In this document: piece after piece, positions 15,979 to 27,100 of the stretch
Layout: the number at the start of each line of letters is the position of its first letter
Numbering within the stretch: the first letter of the stretch is position 1
NCBI RefSeq assembly: GCF_900258475.1
Contig: NZ_LT984887.1
Location: 62,001 to 126,000 of the forward strand
Direction: 5' to 3'
DNA: 64,000 bases
Source: Anaerococcus sp. Marseille-P3915
GTDB taxonomy: Bacteria; Bacillota; Clostridia; Tissierellales; Peptoniphilaceae
Made by a program: the position numbers and the translations under genes
The notes under the pieces: generated by a model
Told to the model about the DNA's origin: nothing
Seen by the model: only the letters and a program-made list of their open reading frames with translations
Database searches by the model: none

Positions 15979-16701
15979 ATGAAGATTATTATTTCACCAG
16001 CCAAAAGTTTTAAACATTTTGATAATATAGATACAGAGGAACTGCTTTTTCCTAAGAAGACAAGGATTTTAGTTGATAAAATTAAGAAGCTTTCTATGAA
16101 TGAGATGGGTAACCTCAATAGGACCAACGATAAATTGACCGAGAAGGCCTATTATGATTTCCAAGATTTTGATTTTGACAAGTTAAAAAATCCGGCACTT
16201 TTTTCCTATGATGGCCTTGTTTTTAAGCAATTTAAGATGGATGATTTTGATGATTTAGCTTATCTAAACGATCATGTTTATATCCTATCAGCTCTATATG
16301 GCCTTCTTAGGCCGATGACAGGGATTCGTGATTATAGGCTTTATTTTGACAATACTATGTATGACCTTTACGAATTTTGGGGCAAGGATCTTTATAATAA
16401 GCTTTTTGAAGATGATGACCTGGTTTTAAATCTGGCATCTAAGGAATATACCAAGACCATCAGGCCATTTCTTAAAGATGAGGATAAGTTTATCACTGTT
16501 GATTTTAAGGAAAATCGTGATGGCAAGCTTAAATCAATTGTCTCCTACATGAAGCAGGCTAGGGGAGTCATGCTTAGGGAGATTATTAAAAATAAAATCG
16601 AAGATATTAACCAGGTTAAAGAGCTTGTTATCAATGATTATAAGTATGACCCTTATTATTCTACGCCTGATACCCTTACTTTTGTGAGGGATAAGAGATG
16701 A
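15979..16701 (+). CDS. yaaA: YaaA family peroxide-stress protein
   Basis: 240 aa, full family length. YaaA lowers free iron and DNA damage during H2O2 stress in E. coli and binds DNA. Family motifs: MKIIISPAKSF, GLVFKQF, ILSALYGLLRPMTGIRDYRL, FWGKDLY, NLASKEYTK and AKHARG-like MKQARGVMLREI. The ATG at 15979 has GAAAGGA upstream. The stop overlaps the sbcD start (ATGA), making it the first gene of a DNA-repair operon. Confidence 0.92.
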   Translation: MKIIISPAKSFKHFDNIDTEELLFPKKTRILVDKIKKLSMNEMGNLNRTNDKLTEKAYYDFQDFDFDKLKNPALFSYDGLVFKQFKMDDFDDLAYLNDHVYILSALYGLLRPMTGIRDYRLYFDNTMYDLYEFWGKDLYNKLFEDDDLVLNLASKEYTKTIRPFLKDEDKFITVDFKENRDGKLKSIVSYMKQARGVMLREIIKNKIEDINQVKELVINDYKYDPYYSTPDTLTFVRDKR

Positions 16702-17819
16702 AACTCCTCCACCTATCTGACCTTCATATTGGCAAAAGTCTGGGTAATTTTTCACTCTTGGAAGATCAGAAATATGTTCTTGATCAAATCTTAGAAATTA
16801 TTGAAGAGAAAAAGGTCGAAGCTGTCATGATTGCAGGAGATATTTTTGATACAGCCCTTGCAAGTGCAGAGGCTCTAGACCTTTATAATTATTTTATAGA
16901 AAAAATCGTCTTTGATCTTGATATCCCAGTCCTTGCCATAGCAGGTAACCACGATTCAGCCAAAAGGCTTGATGTCAACAAAAGATTTTATAAGACTAAT
17001 AAATATTACCTAGCAGGTGAATTTAATAGGGATAAGGTCACACTTTTTGATGATGAGGGCCCTCTTAATTTTTACCTTTTGCCTTTCATGTCCCTAGCCA
17101 AAGGAGAGGTTCTTTTTGGGGAAAAGCTTGATGATTTTACTAGGCTTTATGAGCTTGCACTTGAGGGGATAGATTATAATGATAGAAATGTCTTAATCAC
17201 CCACTGCTATGCTTCTTATAGTGAAAGTACTCTAGAGACAGCCTATAATGAGGGCCAAAAGCCCCTAGTTATTGGCGGGTCTGACATGATGGATGCTAGT
17301 CTTTTTGATAGATTTGACTATGTGGCCCTAGGCCACCTTCATTCTGCCCACTTTGTTAAGGAAGAAAAAATAAGATATGCCGGGACCTTTATGCCTTATT
17401 CCTTTGATAAGAAGGATATTAATAAGTCTGTGACCCTAGTTGACCTAAAAAAAGATAGTCTAGAAATAGAAAAAATTCCTATAAAGCTTCTTAGAGAATT
17501 TGAAGTAAGGCAGGGGCTTTTTGATGATTTGATTAGAGAAGATCCGTCAGATTCTTATATCAAATTCATCCTAGATGATGAGGCGACAGTTGAAAATGCC
17601 ATGGCAAAATTTAAGGCCAAATTTCCAAATGCAGTCCTTATAAATTATGCAAATAAGTCTGTCTTTGACCTTGACGGGGAAAGTCTTGATATAGACCTAG
17701 ACAATAAAAACCCCCTAGAGCTTTTTGCTGACTTTGTTGACTTTAAAGACAGCAGAAAGCTTACAGAGGCAGAAGTTGAAATCTTGAAAGAAGTGATTGG
17801 AGAAGATTTTGAAGGCTAA
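16698..17819 (+). CDS. sbcD: SbcD, Mre11-type nuclease subunit
   Basis: 373 aa. With SbcC it cuts hairpins, palindromes and protein-blocked DNA ends. The phosphoesterase blocks are complete: LLHLSDLHIGKSL, MIAGDIFDTA, AIAGNHDSAKRL, ITHCYAS and YVALGHLHSAH. The C-terminal third is the capping/SbcC-binding part. Start and stop overlap both neighbours (ATGA with yaaA; 11 bp with sbcC). Confidence 0.94.
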   Translation: MKLLHLSDLHIGKSLGNFSLLEDQKYVLDQILEIIEEKKVEAVMIAGDIFDTALASAEALDLYNYFIEKIVFDLDIPVLAIAGNHDSAKRLDVNKRFYKTNKYYLAGEFNRDKVTLFDDEGPLNFYLLPFMSLAKGEVLFGEKLDDFTRLYELALEGIDYNDRNVLITHCYASYSESTLETAYNEGQKPLVIGGSDMMDASLFDRFDYVALGHLHSAHFVKEEKIRYAGTFMPYSFDKKDINKSVTLVDLKKDSLEIEKIPIKLLREFEVRQGLFDDLIREDPSDSYIKFILDDEATVENAMAKFKAKFPNAVLINYANKSVFDLDGESLDIDLDNKNPLELFADFVDFKDSRKLTEAEVEILKEVIGEDFEG

Positions 17820-20800
17820 GAGACTAAAAATGCGAGGTTTTCTGACCTACAAAAATGAAATAGAAATAGATTTTACCAAGTTTTTTGATAAGAAAATCTT
17901 TCTAATATCAGGCCCTACAGGGTCAGGTAAGACTACGATATTTGATGCCATATCCTTTGCCCTTTATGGGTCTATTCCAAGAGAAATAAGCCAAGAAAAT
18001 ATGAGGAGTGACTATCTTAAGGAATATGATCCGGACACTTTCGTTGAATTTGAATTTGAAATTGGGTCAAAGACTTATCTTATAGAAAGATACCCAAATC
18101 AAAGGTCCATGGGAGCTAGGGGTCCAAGGAATTTAAGCCATAAGGCAAGTCTTTTTGATATAAGCGATGAGAAGAAGCTTTTAGCAGATAAGCCAAGAGA
18201 TGTAGAGCCCATGGTTAAGGAGATAGTGGGTCTTGATGTAGACCAATTCTCAAAGGTAATGCTCCTAGCCCAGGGCAAGTTCCAGGAGTTTTTATCAGCT
18301 AAATCAGATGTAAAGGCAGCCCTACTTTCTGATATTTTCAAAACCAAAAAATACAGGGATATTACAGGTAGGCTCAAGGAAAGGGCCAAGACAAGCAAGA
18401 ATAAAATTAAGGAAATTGATGATAAATTATTAAATATTATCTCCTATGATGAAATCTTAAAAGAATCGATCAATGAGGATTATATACTAGCTCTTGATTT
18501 TAAAAATATCCAAAAAATTATAGAGGACAATGAAAATGACCTTGGACTTAAGCTAGATGAGTTAAAGAAGGAAGAAGAAAGACTAGATAAAAATATAAAA
18601 AATTCTTATAGGAACTTGGAGAAGTCTAAAAATACTAATGAGAATATAAGCTCTTATCAAAAATCACAAGCGGCTTACAATCTTTTGTATAAGAATTTTG
18701 AAGAAAAATCTAAAGAAAAATCTGACCTAGACCTAGCTAGCTTTGCCAAATCAATCAAAATCTATGAGGAAAGAATAGAAAAGACTCAGGATTCTGTAGA
18801 AAATTTGACCAAAAACCTAGAGGCAGATAAAAATCTTTTGGAAGAGAAAAATGCTGAAGCAAAAAATCTAGAAAAAGACTTGGCAAAGATAGACGACCTT
18901 GCCAAAAATTTAGATAAAAACAAACTTGCCCTAGCAGAAAAGGAAAAGACCTACCAAGCTCTTGGTGAATTTTTATCAAATAAAAAAGCCTACGAATCTA
19001 TAAAAACTATTGAAAAAGAAAAGCAAGACTTAGAGGAAAAGATAAAAAATATAGATGAGAATCTAGAAAACTTAAGAAAAACCTATGGACAAGCCCGTGA
19101 AGATAAGGCGAAACTTAAGGAAGAGGGCCTAGAACTTAAGGAAAAATTAAGGGCCAGAGAAGATAAGCTTCTTAGCCTTAAGAAAGACCAGGCAAGGCTT
19201 CTAGAAAACAAGGCCTATGAGAAAGATATTGAAAGCTTAAGCAAGGAAAGAGAAAATTATCTTAACTTAAAAGATAAAGCGAGCCTAGATAGGGAAATTG
19301 ACCAGCTGAATTATTTTATTGAAAGGCTAAATAAAGATGGGATATGCCCTGTTTGTGGGACTAGGCATGAAGAAAAATTCCCCCTTCACAAGTCAGAGGG
19401 CTTAGATTTTGATAAGATAGTTGAAAAGCTAAATGACCTTAACCTATCCTTTGAAAAGATTAGGCTACTTATTGATAAAAATATCAAAGATTTGGAAATG
19501 GACGATAGTCTTGAAAATATAAGGGGTCTTATAAAGGAAAATGAGGACCTTATCAAATCTTATGGGGATCTATTAGCTAAAAATCAAAAGGAGATTGACC
19601 TTAAAGATAAGTTATTACAAAAGACAGAGGAAGAGGGGAAGACCTTGGGCCTTGAAAAAGAAAATCTAGGCCAAGCTTTAAAAGAAATAAATATTAAGCT
19701 AGACCGACTCCAAGAGTTAAAAATCGCCTACCTTAGCCAGAAGGAGAAAATGGAGGGCCTTAAAGAAGAAGCCCTATTAGCTGAAATAAAGTCATTTGAA
19801 AAAAATATAAAAGAAGCAAGTGATTTTATAGAAAAGACTAAGTCCCATGATCAAGAAATAAAACTTGCCCTTTCAAGTCTTAAGGCAGAAATTGGATCTT
19901 TTGAAAAAACTCTTTCAGAAAATAAAGAAAATCTCACAGCCTACAAAAAAGAATTTAAGGACAAAGTATCTGAAAAATTTGAAAATGAGGATGTCTACAA
20001 GGGTTATCTTGATAAATTTGATGAGTTCGACCTTTTAAAAAGAGCAAACGAAGAATATTTTAAAAATCTTGATAGACTAAAGGCTAATCTTGATAATCTA
20101 AAGGATTTTAAAGACCTTGAAATCATAGATTTAGAAATCTTTAAAGAAAAAATTATAGATCTTGAAGAAAAGGCAAAATCTCTGGCTGATAGAAAACTAT
20201 CTCTAAATCAAGGCTTATCTTCCTTTAAAAGGGCGGGCCTTGAGATAAAGGCCATAAGCCATGAATTTGAAAAGGAAAAGAATAAGTCTCTTAGTCTTAC
20301 AAGACTTGCTGATCTTGCAAGCGGGACAAGTGGAGCCAATAAGGGAAGGGAGAGGATTGATTTTGAAACCTACATCCTAAGTGTCTACTTTGATAGGGTT
20401 CTTAACTTTGCCAATAAGAGGTTTAATAAGATGACAGATGGTCAATTTACTATGATAAGGAAAAAGGAAGCGACCGATAATAGGTCCAAGGCAGGTCTTG
20501 ATATAGAAATCCTAGATTCAAATACAGGTAAGCGCCGCCCAGCCACAAGTCTTTCAGGTGGGGAATCCTTCCTTGCAAGCCTATCCCTTGCCCTTGGCCT
20601 TTCTGATGAAATTGGAGCAGAAAATGGGGGAATCAGGATAGATACCCTATTTATAGACGAGGGATTTGGAACCCTTTCTAAGGAATTTCTGGATAATGCC
20701 ATAAGGGCTATTGAAGAAATTTCTAAGGATGACAGGTTTGTTGGCCTAATTTCTCACGTGGATGAATTAAAAGATGCCATTGATGCCAAGATTTTGATAA

Positions 20801-20844
20801 GTTACGAGCCAAGCGATGGATCAAAGATAGAGGTGAAAGCATGA
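17809..20844 (+). CDS. sbcC: SbcC, Rad50-type SMC ATPase
   Basis: About 1011 aa. Walker A GPTGSGKTT (residues about 35-43); a long coiled coil of Lys/Glu-rich heptads interrupted near residue 513 by the zinc hook CPVCG; then signature LSGGESFLASLSLALGL (near 912), Walker B LFIDEGFGTLS and the H-loop SHVDEL. I prefer TTG at 17809 (MKAKRLKMRGFLTYKNE) because GGAG at 17799 is 6 nt upstream; a TTG at 17797 would add four residues. It partners SbcD and its TGA overlaps the addB ATG. Confidence 0.94.
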   Translation: MKAKRLKMRGFLTYKNEIEIDFTKFFDKKIFLISGPTGSGKTTIFDAISFALYGSIPREISQENMRSDYLKEYDPDTFVEFEFEIGSKTYLIERYPNQRSMGARGPRNLSHKASLFDISDEKKLLADKPRDVEPMVKEIVGLDVDQFSKVMLLAQGKFQEFLSAKSDVKAALLSDIFKTKKYRDITGRLKERAKTSKNKIKEIDDKLLNIISYDEILKESINEDYILALDFKNIQKIIEDNENDLGLKLDELKKEEERLDKNIKNSYRNLEKSKNTNENISSYQKSQAAYNLLYKNFEEKSKEKSDLDLASFAKSIKIYEERIEKTQDSVENLTKNLEADKNLLEEKNAEAKNLEKDLAKIDDLAKNLDKNKLALAEKEKTYQALGEFLSNKKAYESIKTIEKEKQDLEEKIKNIDENLENLRKTYGQAREDKAKLKEEGLELKEKLRAREDKLLSLKKDQARLLENKAYEKDIESLSKERENYLNLKDKASLDREIDQLNYFIERLNKDGICPVCGTRHEEKFPLHKSEGLDFDKIVEKLNDLNLSFEKIRLLIDKNIKDLEMDDSLENIRGLIKENEDLIKSYGDLLAKNQKEIDLKDKLLQKTEEEGKTLGLEKENLGQALKEINIKLDRLQELKIAYLSQKEKMEGLKEEALLAEIKSFEKNIKEASDFIEKTKSHDQEIKLALSSLKAEIGSFEKTLSENKENLTAYKKEFKDKVSEKFENEDVYKGYLDKFDEFDLLKRANEEYFKNLDRLKANLDNLKDFKDLEIIDLEIFKEKIIDLEEKAKSLADRKLSLNQGLSSFKRAGLEIKAISHEFEKEKNKSLSLTRLADLASGTSGANKGRERIDFETYILSVYFDRVLNFANKRFNKMTDGQFTMIRKKEATDNRSKAGLDIEILDSNTGKRRPATSLSGGESFLASLSLALGLSDEIGAENGGIRIDTLFIDEGFGTLSKEFLDNAIRAIEEISKDDRFVGLISHVDELKDAIDAKILISYEPSDGSKIEVKA

Positions 20845-23800
20845 TTTCATTAATACTAGCAAAAAAAGAACAGGATAAGAGCCTATATATTTACAAGGAA
20901 ATAGAAAAAAGGCTTGAAGCTGGTCAAAAATCAATTCTTATAGTTCCTGAGCAATACACCCTAGAAACTGATATAGACTTCATAAACAATATCAGATTTT
21001 CTTCAGTAATGGATGCTAAGGTCCTTTCCTTTTCATCCTTTGCTGCATTTTTCCTAGATAGGGCGGGCCTTGATAAGCTTAAATTCCTAAATAAGGAAGG
21101 CAAGCTCATGATCCTTACAAATATAATGCACGATTTAAATGATAAGCTCACTCTTTTCAAAAATTCCTATGGAAATATCGACTTCATCAATTCGATTACA
21201 GATTTGATTGCAAGTTTTAAGGATAATAATTTTGACCAAGATTTTTTTGAAAGTATTAAGGATGCTGAAATAGATGAGGCCAGCAGGATAAAATTTGAGG
21301 AAATAAGGCTAATCCTTGATGCCTACCAGGAAGCTCTTTCAGGCAAATTCATTGATGGTGAGGATATGACCTCTCTTTTAGCAGAATCCATTAAGGATGC
21401 AGACTTTCTAAAGGACTATCACTTTTATTTTGATAAGTTTGACTATATGGAAGAAAGGAAACTTGAGCTTATATCTGCCCTTGTAAGGGAAGAAATTGAC
21501 ATCACTATTGGCCTTAATCTAGATCCTAAAAATCTAAATGAAGCCCTTCCAAGAGCAGAAATATTTGACCCAGCCTTTGGCTTTTATAAAAAACTTAGAT
21601 CTAATTTTAATTGTGAAATTATAGAAATGGAAAATACGGAAAATAAGGCAGACCTTGACCACTTCTTAGATAACTTTGATATTTTTAACCCAAGGCCATA
21701 TCTAGATAAGCCTAATAATATTAGGGTTTTAGAGTCTATATCGACAAGGACTGAGGTGGAAAATATTGCCCTTCTTATCAATAAATTAATAAAAAGTAAG
21801 GACCTAAGATATAATGATTTTGCCATCTACATGACAGAAAATAGCGAATATGAAAATATCCTAGCTAAGACCTTTGATAGGTATGACATCCCTATATTTT
21901 TGGATAAGCGTAGGAAGATGAGTGATAATCACATTATAAAGACCTTTCTTGCCCTCCTTAGGCTTAGGGTTAATAAATACAGAAAAGAAGACCTCTATTA
22001 TATCCTAAATTCTAAGCTAATTGATTTTGGTGAAACTTACGAGGAAGATTGCCACATCTTCATCAAATTTATTGGCAAAAGAAATATAGCGGGTGCCATG
22101 TTTGAAGATGATAAGTATTTTATTCTGGATTATGATTTCTATGAAAAGTTTTTGGAAAATGATCCAAAAAGAGAAGAAAAGCTTAAGAAAAAGGAAGAAG
22201 AATACCAGGCCATAAATAGGGTAAGGGATAAGATTTTAGACCTTTTAGGAAATTTAGCTAATGAAGGGAAGATACGAGACCTTGTTGAAGGTATCTATAA
22301 GATGATTTCTGATTCATCAATAAGACTTGCCATTACAAGTTTTCAGGAAGAATTAAAGGACCTTGCAGCCCTTGATGATTATAGAGAAAATGAGCAAATT
22401 TGGGATAAATTTATAGAGATTTTAGACCAATTAGTTTTAATTATGGGTGAGAGAGATACAAGTCTTTCTAGGATTTATAGCCTAATAGAAGCAGTGACTA
22501 AGGATATTAAAATTGGCCTAATTCCACCATCTAAGGACCATCTTATAGTAAGTGATTTTAAGAGGGAGAGGGTTTCAAATAAAAAGATAAATATAATTTT
22601 AGGCCTTAATGATGCCTATTTTCCATCGGGAGAGTCTAGGGATTTTATCATAAATGATGATGAGAAGGAAGACCTAAAAAAGCGTGGGATTGACCTTAAA
22701 TTATACGATAAAGATAATGAAAGTCTTGAAAAGCTAAGTCTTTATAAGATAATTGTAGGATCTGACAAGCTAATATTTTCCTACGCTCTTTCTGATAAGT
22801 CAGGAAAAGAACTCAAGAAAAGCTTGGTTTTAAATGATATTTTAAATATTTTCCCTCAGATGCAAGTAAAATCAATTACAAAACTTGAGCCTAATCTTGC
22901 CGCTTATTCTAAGGAAGGCCTTAAGAAATTTGCCCTAGAAAATCTAGAAAAGATTAAGAAAAACGAAAAAATAAGCAAGGAAGATTTGGACTTAAGCCTA
23001 GATTTCATCAAGTATTTAAAAGATAATTTAGAAAAAAACGACAATCAGAAAATCTATGATTCAATTTTCAAGGGACTCTTTTTTACCAATGACAAGGCTC
23101 CGCTTAATTTAGACCTTGCTGGCAAGCTTTATGGGAAAAGGGCATATTCAGTTTCAGAAATTGAAACTTATTCACGTTGTCCTTACAAATATTTTATCTC
23201 CTACGGCCTAAGACCTGACGTGGAAAATGATTTTGACATTGACCAGATGGAAATAGGAAATATCGTCCACAAGTCACTTGAAGAGCTTTCAAGATTATTA
23301 AAAGAAGAAAATATCGACGATATCACAGATGAAAAACTAGATACGCTTTTAGAAGAAAATTTCAAAGAAGGCATAGATTTAAACCTGGAAGCTTTGAGAA
23401 AAGATTCGCCTAAAAATGCCTATATCCTTGAAAATATGCTAAATTCTGCTAAGAGAAATGCAAGGGAAATCAAAAGAGGTCTTAAAAGGTCAGACTTTAA
23501 GCTCTTTGCCTTTGAGGAAAGCTTTGATAAGGGAGGATTTTTTGACCAGGTCGATATAGATGGGGAAAACTACCTAAGGGGTAGGATTGACAGGATAGAT
23601 AAGGCAGGAGATTTAATTAGGATTATAGATTATAAGACAGGGGCCAAGAGCTTTAAACTTGTAAATGTCCTAAATGGTCTTGATCTCCAGCTTATTGTCT
23701 ACATGATGGCAGCAAGTGATAAAGATTTTAAACCTGTAGCCTCTTTCTACTTGCCACTTAGGGATGAGATTGAAAAGATGGATAAGGTTTCACTTACAGA

Positions 23801-24197
23801 TCAAGAAAATCTCAAGGAAATCCTAGCAGATAAGTTCCAGATGACAGGCCTTTTGCTTAAGGTTAATGAAGAAGTTATAAGGCTTATGGATAGGGATTAT
23901 GACAAGGATAAGCTTGCTGTCTTTGACCCAAAGAAAAATGAAATTGTAAATCCTGAAGACTTTGAGGTTTTGACACACTTTACCAAGGATTTGATAAAAC
24001 AAATAATTGAAAATATCAAAAATGGCCTAATCGACCTAAGGCCTGTCAGGGAAGATAAGCAAAGAAAAGAATGCACCTATTGCGATTATAGGGGCATATG
24101 CAAGTTTGATGAGATAATTGATTCAGATAGGTTTAGGGATATAGACAAGTCCCTAAAGATAGAAGATGTAAAGAGGGATGCTTATGACAGAGATTAA
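20841..24197 (+). CDS. addB: AddB, nuclease subunit of the AddAB helicase-nuclease
   Basis: 1118 aa. It processes double-strand breaks with AddA. The C-terminal RecB-type nuclease has YLRGRIDRIDKA, IRIIDYKTG, and the four iron-sulfur cysteines (YSRCPYKY, then CTYCDYRGIC). At the N-terminus, where the Bacillus protein carries GxxGxGKS, this one reads LAKKEQDKSLY: the lysine and serine remain but the glycines are gone, so the nucleotide site looks degenerate, as in RexB-type proteins. IVPEQYTLETD is conserved. It is gene four of the overlapping repair operon. Confidence 0.92.
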   Translation: MISLILAKKEQDKSLYIYKEIEKRLEAGQKSILIVPEQYTLETDIDFINNIRFSSVMDAKVLSFSSFAAFFLDRAGLDKLKFLNKEGKLMILTNIMHDLNDKLTLFKNSYGNIDFINSITDLIASFKDNNFDQDFFESIKDAEIDEASRIKFEEIRLILDAYQEALSGKFIDGEDMTSLLAESIKDADFLKDYHFYFDKFDYMEERKLELISALVREEIDITIGLNLDPKNLNEALPRAEIFDPAFGFYKKLRSNFNCEIIEMENTENKADLDHFLDNFDIFNPRPYLDKPNNIRVLESISTRTEVENIALLINKLIKSKDLRYNDFAIYMTENSEYENILAKTFDRYDIPIFLDKRRKMSDNHIIKTFLALLRLRVNKYRKEDLYYILNSKLIDFGETYEEDCHIFIKFIGKRNIAGAMFEDDKYFILDYDFYEKFLENDPKREEKLKKKEEEYQAINRVRDKILDLLGNLANEGKIRDLVEGIYKMISDSSIRLAITSFQEELKDLAALDDYRENEQIWDKFIEILDQLVLIMGERDTSLSRIYSLIEAVTKDIKIGLIPPSKDHLIVSDFKRERVSNKKINIILGLNDAYFPSGESRDFIINDDEKEDLKKRGIDLKLYDKDNESLEKLSLYKIIVGSDKLIFSYALSDKSGKELKKSLVLNDILNIFPQMQVKSITKLEPNLAAYSKEGLKKFALENLEKIKKNEKISKEDLDLSLDFIKYLKDNLEKNDNQKIYDSIFKGLFFTNDKAPLNLDLAGKLYGKRAYSVSEIETYSRCPYKYFISYGLRPDVENDFDIDQMEIGNIVHKSLEELSRLLKEENIDDITDEKLDTLLEENFKEGIDLNLEALRKDSPKNAYILENMLNSAKRNAREIKRGLKRSDFKLFAFEESFDKGGFFDQVDIDGENYLRGRIDRIDKAGDLIRIIDYKTGAKSFKLVNVLNGLDLQLIVYMMAASDKDFKPVASFYLPLRDEIEKMDKVSLTDQENLKEILADKFQMTGLLLKVNEEVIRLMDRDYDKDKLAVFDPKKNEIVNPEDFEVLTHFTKDLIKQIIENIKNGLIDLRPVREDKQRKECTYCDYRGICKFDEIIDSDRFRDIDKSLKIEDVKRDAYDRD

Positions 24198-27100
24198 AAA
24201 AACCAAGGCCCAAGAAGCTGCCATAGACACAGAAGATAAAAATATAATAGTTTCAGCTGCAGCAGGATCCGGCAAGACCTTTGTCCTAGTTGAAAGAATC
24301 ATCAGCCTAATGAAGAAATATCATATAGATATTGATAAGATGATAATTGTAACCTTCACCAACAAATCTGCAATCGATATGAAAAATAAGATAAGGGCAA
24401 GGCTAGAAGAGGCGGCAGATGACTTTGATCCAGATTTTCTTAGAAGACAGATAAGGCTCTTAAAGACTGCCCAAATTAAAACCCTCCATGCTTTTTGCTC
24501 TGATATGATTAGGGAAAATTTCTATTATTTTGATAAGTTAAGTCCTAATTTTAAGGTCCTAACAGAAAATACATCTATTATTATGAGGGCAAATGCCATA
24601 GATGAAATATTTGATGAAGAATATGAAAAGATGACAGATGGCTTTAGGATCTTTTTAGAAAATTTCGCCCAAAATAGAAATGATTCTCCTGCCAAAGGTC
24701 TTATTCAAGATACTTACAACATGATAATCGGCCAAATTGACCCACTTGCTTGGCTTGATAAAAATACAAGGTCAGCAAATATCGGTGACAAGCTTAAGGA
24801 GATTTCAAAAAAATCTCTGAGGGACATGAAAGATAAGGCTTTTAAGCTAACAGTCATGGCCAATGAAAATGACATGAGAGAAAAACTCCAAGAGCTTGTG
24901 ACAGAAGATTATTCAATATTTTTAGACCTTGAAAATAATCTTGACTCTTGGGATGAATTTTTAGAAAAAATAGAAAAGGTAAAGTTTGGCAGACTTTCTT
25001 CATCCAAAAATGATGATAAATTCCTTTACAATATCCTAAGAACTGACAGAAATTCCTATAAAAATTCTCTGGATAAGCTCAAAAATCTGGTAAGAAATAC
25101 ATCTTCTGACCTTATAAGCCTTACAAGCCATAAGGAAGAAATCCTCTTAGGAGAAATTAATAGGCTTACAAGGCGTTTTATGGAAGTTTTTGATCAGAAG
25201 AAAAAGGCCAAATCTTATCTAGATTTCAACGACCTCGAGCAATATTTTATAAGGCTATTAGATAATGAAACTGCAAGAAATAAGCTTGTTGATAAATTTG
25301 AATATATCTTCTTCGATGAATACCAAGATTCAAATGAAATTCAAAACTATATAATAGAAAAGCTTAAAAGGGAAAGAAGGCTATTTTTCGTAGGAGACGT
25401 CAAGCAATCAATCTATGGTTTTAGGAGGGCAAGGCCTGACTTATTCCTAGAAAAGCTTGATATATACGAAAGGGAAGAAGATTCTGTTAGGATAAATCTA
25501 AATGAGAACTTCAGAACTGATAGGCTACTCTTAGATTTTAATAACTATATCTTTGATAGGATAATGACCAAAGAGACAAGTGGCATTGACTATAAAAACG
25601 GCGGCCACAGGTTAAATTTCGGAAGAGATAAGGAAAATCCAAATGCCAAAGTAGGCCTTACAGTTCTTGATAAGGCAGTAAATGAGGAAGATTACCTAGT
25701 TAGACTCATAAGAGATTTAGTAGGGGAAGGCTATGCCTATAAGGATATAGCAATCCTTTTAAGAAGCGGAAATAAGTCATATGTATATGAAGAAGCCTTC
25801 AAAAGAGCAGATATTCCTTATTTTAACGACATATCAAAGGTATCATTTTTGGCAGCAGAGGTTAATTTTTTCATAAATCTTTTAAAATATCTGGCCAATC
25901 CAAATGATGACATTGTTCTGCTTTCTGTCCTTAGAAGCGAAATTTTTAATTTCAGCGAAGATGACCTGGTAGAAATAAAGCTTTATTCTGATTCCTTTAG
26001 GTTTTATGATTGCTTTGATAATTATGATGGGAATGAGCAAATAAAGGCAAAAATTGATAATTTTAAGCTGGTCATAAAGGATTTAAAAAATAAACTCGCC
26101 ATCTACTCTCTTTTCGATTTTGCTAACTACCTTTTTGAAAAAACTGGCCTTTACGACTTCCTCATGGCAAGGGATTTGGGAGCTGATAGGATAAATAATA
26201 TAGAATCCCTAATCGACCTCATGGCAGAATACGACTCAGCCAATGACAATGGTCTTTATGGATTTTTAACCTATTATGAAAATATTTCAAAGACCCAAAA
26301 AGATAGCATAGACCAGTCAAGAGATTTATCTGAAGAAGAGGACCTGGTAAGGATAATGACCATCCACAAGTCAAAAGGGCTTGAATTTAAGGTGGTAATC
26401 CTTGCAGATTCATCAAGATTAATAAGAAATATGCATTCGAGAAATCTTGCAATATTTGATGATAAGCTTGGCATTGGAATCGATGTTGCAGATTATGATA
26501 GAAAGGTCAAGGTCTCATCAATAAATAAAAAGTTAATTGAAAATAAGCTTGTAGAGGAAGATAAGAAAGAAGAGATGAGAATCCTCTATGTAGGTCTAAC
26601 CAGGGCTGAGGAAAGGCTATATATAACAGGAACTAAGTCACAAAGCTCTTTAGCAAAGCTTTATCAAAATGTAGATTATCTTGAAATGTCAAGCCACCTA
26701 GACTGGATCCTCTCAAGCCTATCCTTCGATAAGATAGGTGAGGAAATTTTTGCTAAAGACTACTTTACAGATGATTTTGATAAGCGAGTAGATATATCAT
26801 ATCTTGAAAGCCTAGAAGAAGAAAAAGTCAGGGAAAGTAGGGATATAGGTAAAATATTTGAGGATATCAAACCTAGTGCAAATTATAAAAAAATAGAAGA
26901 CCTAATGGATTTTACCTACAAGGGGGTAGATGATATAGGCGAAAGCCTTAAAAAATCAGTAACAGAGATAGCAAAAGACTTCAACAAAGAAGAGGAAGGC
27001 TACGAAAGATCATCTTTTGGGGAAAATTATTCAAATATAGACTTCAAGAAACCAGCCTTCATAGAAGAAGAAAAAACCTACTCAGCCACAGACAAGGGAA

